From Clostridiales bacterium (GTDB lineage: Bacteria > Bacillota > Clostridia > Oscillospirales > JAAYXM01), in the NCBI GenBank assembly GCA_012515925.1, contig JAAYXM010000110.1:1-6063 (forward strand): DNA of 6,063 nt, read 5' to 3'. Made by a program: the position numbers and the translations under genes. Positions within the stretch are counted from its first letter, which is position 1. Each line of letters starts with the position of its first letter. The notes under the pieces are model-generated. The model saw only the letters and a list, made by a program, of their open reading frames with translations. It had not been told where the DNA came from and made no database searches. Below are positions 4,401-6,063 of the stretch, one piece after another.

Positions 4401-6063
4401 AAATTTCCGTAAATATTCGCGTTTTTGCAGGACCTGAATATTTCGCGTAAAAGATTTGTTTCGCAGTTGTCCCGTATCCTGAGCGGATTCTCCTTTTTGT
4501 TGTCGGGATTGTACGTTTCCGCCTTCTTTTTGAGGAAGTTTACAACATACACATCGTCCATCATCGGGAAGAACGCGTCATACGCGGACGCGAAGCTTTT
4601 TGCCGTTATCTGCTCCCAGATGCACCCTAATATCTTTCCGCGGTAAGTATACCCGTGCGAATTGTAATAATCCCTGTATACAAGAAGGTCGAAACCCGGA
4701 TAAACATCCGCAATCCTGTCGAGCAGTATGGCCCCCGTTCTGCCGTATTTCGCCTCGCCGGTATAAAGATAAGCGTCACGCAGGCTGTCCAGCGCATCGG
4801 TTAAAACACCGCTTACCGGACCCATCCATGACTTAAGCCACAATCCCCAGTGGTTATAATACGCGATATATGTGTGTACATCCTCTTTACCGTTCGGGTA
4901 CGTTATACCCGGGCGGTATCCGAAGCCGTCGTCAACGCCCCAGCCGTCGCCCATTTCGGGATAAAGTATATTTTTCAAATACCCGTTGTGCCCCTGCGCA
5001 ACAAGCTCCGCGTTTCTGCTGTGCGCCAGCTCGACGTCAAACTCGCCCCGCTCGTTTAATCCCAGCTTGTAAAACCCGCCGAAATCATTGGACGGGAACC
5101 TGCGGCGGCAGGAGGGGCACTGGATTTTCCACGGGTCTTGCATGGGTTTTACAATCCACGGGTAGTTGCCGTATTTCGACTGCAGATTGGTATTGCAATA
5201 CCTGCAGGTGAAGATGTTCGGCGCATCCATTAGCCCTACCGTGGCGCTTCGCGGAATCCCCTGTGACGTCACCATATTCCAAAGCAGCTCTTCTCTTCCG
5301 ACATACTTTTCCGCAGCGGCTATGGCGTCATCCTTCAGCTTCTTTGCCCAATTGTATTTTTTAACGTTTTCGCGCGCGGCGGAAACCTTTGCGGGCGTGT
5401 AGTAGCTTGGTTCGGCTTTTCTGTTTATGGCGACGGAGATGTAGCAGTTTCCGGTAACGGTTCTGCCGTTTAACGTTACCTTAGCCGTTATAAGCGATGA
5501 GCCCGTTGAGACGGCGGTTACATTTCCTTCGTTGTCCACCGCTACGATATCGGGAAATTCGCTCATAAATTCCACAATTGCGCCGTCTAAAGAAATGTCG
5601 TTGCCGCGCCCCGTTTTCCCTATTAAGGTTATCCTTGTTCCGTCACCGTCGGGACGGATAACGGACGATCCGGGTATCAGCAATACCTGTGTCAATACCT
5701 CATCGTGTACGGTCAGGTTAAGCTCGGTTTTAACCGTCTTCCCCATGAAGGACGCAGATATTTCGATTTGCGCATCGCCTGCGGCTATCGCCTTTATCTC
5801 CCCGTTTTCAACAACTGTCGTATCGGGGGTTTTACTTGTGAAGCTGTAATTGACATCAGCGTTATTTAACGGTAGTCCGTTTGTAAGGGTTGCCGCAAGC
5901 GTAAGCCTTACCGTATCACCGACCGCCACACTTCCGTCCGTCAGCTCCGCCGAAACACCGGCAATACTATCATTCGTTACCATAATCGCAATCCTTCTTT
6001 CAACCGTTTCACCGCCAACCACAGCGGTGAGTATCGCCTCTGCTTCGCCGACTGCGATAGCGG
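1406..6063 (-). CDS. SLH-anchored, multi-domain heparinase II/III-family polysaccharide lyase, N-terminus cut by the right window edge
   Basis: An open frame runs from the right edge to a TAG stop at 1408-1406, with at least 1551 codons visible. Residue numbers used throughout count from the GTG codon at 6022, giving 1538 residues; this GTG is only a reference point and probably not the start. Module order: Ig-like (Big_2-type) repeats to about residue 199; a helical lead-in with KKYNWAKKLKDDAI (about 221-234); a CxxC...CxxC zinc-ribbon-like motif (Cys273, 276, 302, 305) followed by FPSNDF; an alpha-helical toroid region (about 320-690); a heparinase II/III-type beta-sandwich (about 735-1105) with GHGHPDALNLGIHAYG, DMGYP and ISHNTVVVN; an unassigned beta-rich module; a putative Ig domain; a linker; three SLH repeats. 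Known family members cleave uronic-acid glycosidic bonds by beta-elimination (heparin/heparan, alginate and related polymers). The inferred job is degradation of such a polymer at the cell surface. No signal peptide is visible, as expected if it lies beyond the edge. Substrate and PL family number cannot be assigned. Confidence 0.92.
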   Translation of the reverse strand, partial: AIAVGEAEAILTAVVGGETVERRIAIMVTNDSIAGVSAELTDGSVAVGDTVRLTLAATLTNGLPLNNADVNYSFTSKTPDTTVVENGEIKAIAAGDAQIEISASFMGKTVKTELNLTVHDEVLTQVLLIPGSSVIRPDGDGTRITLIGKTGRGNDISLDGAIVEFMSEFPDIVAVDNEGNVTAVSTGSSLITAKVTLNGRTVTGNCYISVAINRKAEPSYYTPAKVSAARENVKKYNWAKKLKDDAIAAAEKYVGREELLWNMVTSQGIPRSATVGLMDAPNIFTCRYCNTNLQSKYGNYPWIVKPMQDPWKIQCPSCRRRFPSNDFGGFYKLGLNERGEFDVELAHSRNAELVAQGHNGYLKNILYPEMGDGWGVDDGFGYRPGITYPNGKEDVHTYIAYYNHWGLWLKSWMGPVSGVLTDALDSLRDAYLYTGEAKYGRTGAILLDRIADVYPGFDLLVYRDYYNSHGYTYRGKILGCIWEQITAKSFASAYDAFFPMMDDVYVVNFLKKKAETYNPDNKKENPLRIRDNCETNLLREIFRSCKNANIYGNFGMVQSAAALAAVVLDSEPESGEWIDWVLRPGILAGTTDVKGGNTLHQLVDTINRDGIGNEAAPQYNSLWLEYIEMIADILDNYEVGADLYDHPKFKKMFDALMPLTLARRATAQIGDSGSTAGTGFQLLPDKLMRAFLKYKEPRLAQILYFLNGSSEKGLHADVFTKSPESVQDEIREIINRHGEYDFDKSENLTGFGFAILRAGSYYDSENISNIKDTQRDFWIYYGKGTGHGHPDALNLGIHAYGLDMAPDMGYPETADYAPNRVQWQVNTISHNTVVVNAKMQNGLATQGTPMHFDDAGRVKVMDIDAKKAYTETAEYRRTLVMVEASDEVSYGIDFFRVNGGNDHLYSFHSQSDEAEVMFGKEGVALVAQPMGSYAGPGVPWGENANYLNGFSWLYDVRKASYPGTGEFTVDFKVKDFRRTLVNSMRDLHLRMTMLNDFELSEVALAKGLAPRTGVNKQIPPLEFVLARRIGNGLDTLFTTVFEPYDKSRYIESLESVKATVKDGIQGAADKVKAVKVTHVDGRKDYIVYATNNRVTYQVDGIDFKGFIGVCTVVGDEIVYSYVNDGTIIGNSTFETEAITGTIRDFTRELAHENSITVTPGAPVNDLNDIIGRYIYVSNDGVENGAYRIKGATACENGDIILDIGDVSPVRKYRDSMDLNGGFIYNIAEGQSFRIPLSGEYDSAPIIAPISEKSVDAGSEIRFYVSAESPVGKDLTYSAVNIPRGASFDSDTKTFFWRPESNQAGKNYAEIAVTDGALTSTVHVPINVFSATSKKTGTSAQTPGSSNNNPPAPDTDTDTGALPDEPGTEEIFIDLNGYDWAKKAIISLSERGIIKGRGNRIFAPGDNISRADLTLLLVRALNINGGTDNFDDVDESKYYYDALSAAKAGGIIAGVGNNRFEPDKEISRQDIIVIISRALDKLGIKLEEADISVLDGFTDSANVSDYAKEHFARLIKNGIIKGAGGRIEPLAKATRAEVAVMLMRIIDIINEI
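1409..1957 (-). other. Three C-terminal S-layer homology (SLH) repeats
   Basis: Residues of about 1356-1538 contain three SLH units. Unit 1 has FIDLNGYDWAKKAIISLSERGIIKG and an SRAD motif (1395-1398). Unit 2 has FDDVDESKYYYDALSAAKAGGIIAG and SRQD (1453-1456). Unit 3 has FTDSANVSDYAKEHFARL, then NGIIKG, and TRAE (1520-1523). SLH triplets are known to form a three-pronged module that binds secondary cell wall polymer, often pyruvylated, in Gram-positive walls. The protein ends 15 residues after the TRAE motif, so the anchor is at the extreme C-terminus. This places the enzyme on the cell surface. Confidence 0.95.
1958..2071 (-). other. Low-complexity Ser/Thr/Pro/Asp linker
   Basis: Residues of about 1318-1355 are rich in Thr, Ser, Gly, Asn, Pro and Asp, including a DTDTDT run, with almost no bulky hydrophobics until the SLH region starts. 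It is a typical flexible, possibly glycosylated linker that separates the enzyme from its wall anchor. Confidence 0.8.
1988..2005 (-). repeat. Three perfect copies of a 6-base tandem repeat coding for DTDTDT
   Basis: The plus strand reads cgtatc three times in a row; on the coding strand this is GATACG three times, encoding Asp-Thr at residues 1340-1345. It lies in the disordered linker, and because the unit is six bases, gain or loss of copies keeps the frame. Confidence 0.9.
2075..2338 (-). other. Putative Ig-like domain before the cell-wall anchor
   Basis: Residues of about 1229-1316 read APIIAPISEKSVDAGSEIRF, then LTYSAVNIPRGASFDSDTKT, FFWRPESNQAGKNYAEIAVTDG and a closing VHVPINV strand. 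This order (PxI...VxAGxxxxF, LxY...PxGAxFD, FxWxP...AGxY, VxVTDG) is the signature of the putative-Ig / cadherin-like spacer domains common in surface glycan-active proteins. Probable role: a rigid spacer between enzyme and anchor. Confidence 0.8.
2345..2695 (-). other. Unassigned beta-rich module between lyase core and Ig domain
   Basis: Residues of about 1110-1226 follow the lyase beta-sandwich. The segment alternates short hydrophobic strands with Gly/Asn/Asp turns (GRYIYVSNDGVENGAYRI, CENGDIILDIG, GGFIYNIAEGQSFRIPL). It has no cysteine pair or obvious catalytic motif. It could be a closing part of the lyase fold or an accessory carbohydrate-binding-like module. I do not recognise it as a named family. 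Confidence 0.5.
2708..3820 (-). other. Heparinase II/III-type beta-sandwich domain of the lyase
   Basis: Residues of about 735-1105 start with TGFGFAILRAG and carry the hallmark blocks of the heparinase II/III-like C-terminal domain: GHGHPDALNLGIHAYGLDM (His774, His776, Asp778), PDMGYP (Asp794), and NTISHNTVVVN (His817, Asn818). In the characterised heparinase II of Pedobacter, a zinc ion is held in this domain by two His and one Asp. His774/776, Asp794 and His817 are the natural candidates here by position. The later part (EYRRTLVMVE, YGIDFFRVNGG, LYSFHSQSD) fits the beta-strand-rich continuation of the domain. Confidence 0.85.
3953..5065 (-). other. Predicted alpha/alpha-toroid catalytic region of the lyase
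   Basis: Residues of about 320-690 are mostly amphipathic helical segments of the kind found in PL toroid lyases, for example ALDSLRDAYLYTGEAKYG (about 410-427) and a later helix reading QSAAALAAVVLDSEPESGEW. Candidate active-site positions are N390-H391 (YYNHWGLW), Tyr453/N454/H456 (YYNSHGYTY), N540 (YGNFGMVQ) and the NRDGIGNEAAPQYN stretch at 594-607, where an Asp-Gly then Glu then Tyr arrangement matches a conserved region of the superfamily. Which residues form the catalytic base and acid cannot be decided without a structure-based alignment. Confidence 0.7.
5072..5212 (-). other. Four-cysteine zinc-ribbon-like insert ahead of the lyase toroid
   Basis: Residues 271-317 contain C273-R-Y-C276, 25 residues, then C302-P-S-C305, followed by RRRFPSNDFGGFY. 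The pair of CxxC knuckles fits a structural zinc ribbon. The FPSNDF segment that follows resembles a stretch seen in other large heparinase II/III-like proteins, where it leads into the catalytic toroid (recalled, not checked). Metal binding is inferred from cysteine spacing only; two disulfides would be the alternative in an extracellular setting. Confidence 0.65.
5426..6063 (-). other. Tandem bacterial Ig-like (Big_2-type) repeats at the visible N-terminal end of the lyase
   Basis: Two repeats are recognisable at about residues 18-107 and 108-199. Each has a hydrophobic strand, a D(x)TVVENGEIKAIAAGDA or DIVAVDNEGNVTAVSTGSS block, and a closing strand of the type FMGKTVKTELNLTV or LNGRTVTGNCYISV. 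The same closing pattern (AVGEAEAILTAVVGG, then ETVERRIAIMV) precedes them at 5981-6061, showing the end of at least one more repeat that runs off the window. Such domains usually act as spacers or weak carbohydrate/adhesion modules in surface enzymes. Here they would hold the catalytic part on the N-terminal side. Boundaries are approximate. Confidence 0.8.

Noticed and set aside
4870..5211. Plus-strand ORF of 113 codons with many Cys and Arg
   Set aside because: Antisense to the zinc-ribbon and toroid coding region and overlapped by another shadow frame; the Cys/Arg richness reflects reverse complement of Gly/Ala/Thr codons.
5532..5849. Plus-strand ORF of 105 codons, Ser/Thr/Val-rich
   Set aside because: Antisense to the Ig-like repeats; the repetitive look mirrors the real domains on the other strand.
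5981..5998. Possible ribosome binding site plus ATG start for the lyase at 5983
   Set aside because: The frame is open upstream and continues a Big_2-like repeat. Starting here would give a surface protein with no signal peptide. The AGAAGG bases are two Arg codons.
1..6063. CRISPR array, tRNA, rRNA, insertion sequence or phage attachment site
   Set aside because: Nearly every base is inside two intact coding frames. I saw no spaced direct repeats, no terminal inverted repeats and no cloverleaf-like segments.

Overview
The window holds two genes, both on the minus strand and transcribed from right to left. Both are cut by the window edges. They are separated by only 13 bases and look like neighbours in one operon. 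No RNA gene, mobile element, CRISPR array, terminator or promoter could be supported. The plus strand contains only out-of-frame shadow ORFs.

The right three quarters (1406 to beyond 6063) encode a very large modular extracellular protein. At least 1551 codons are visible and the N-terminus lies outside the window. Reading from the N-terminal side, the modules are: the tail of one bacterial Ig-like (Big_2-type) repeat; two more Ig-like repeats; a helical lead-in; a four-cysteine zinc-ribbon-like motif; an alpha-helical toroid region and a heparinase II/III-type beta-sandwich, which together form the predicted polysaccharide lyase; an unassigned beta-rich module; a putative Ig-like domain; a Pro/Asp/Thr linker; and three S-layer homology (SLH) repeats at the C-terminus. 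The left quarter (below 1 to 1392) encodes an extracellular solute-binding lipoprotein that resembles the LplA/YtcQ-type oligosaccharide-binding proteins of carbohydrate ABC transporters. Its C-terminus is outside the window.

The SLH cell-wall anchor, the Gram-positive-style lipoprotein, the strong AGGAGG ribosome binding site and the moderate base composition together suggest a Firmicute (Clostridia or Paenibacillus-like, possibly uncultured). This is an inference, because no taxonomic marker is present. The likely biology is that the surface-anchored lyase cleaves a uronic-acid-containing polysaccharide, and the lipoprotein captures the released oligosaccharides for import by permeases encoded elsewhere. 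This would be a Gram-positive polysaccharide utilisation locus. The substrate cannot be named from sequence alone. The features most worth a second look are the extracellular zinc ribbon, the non-canonical catalytic region of the toroid, and the unassigned module between the lyase and the anchor.
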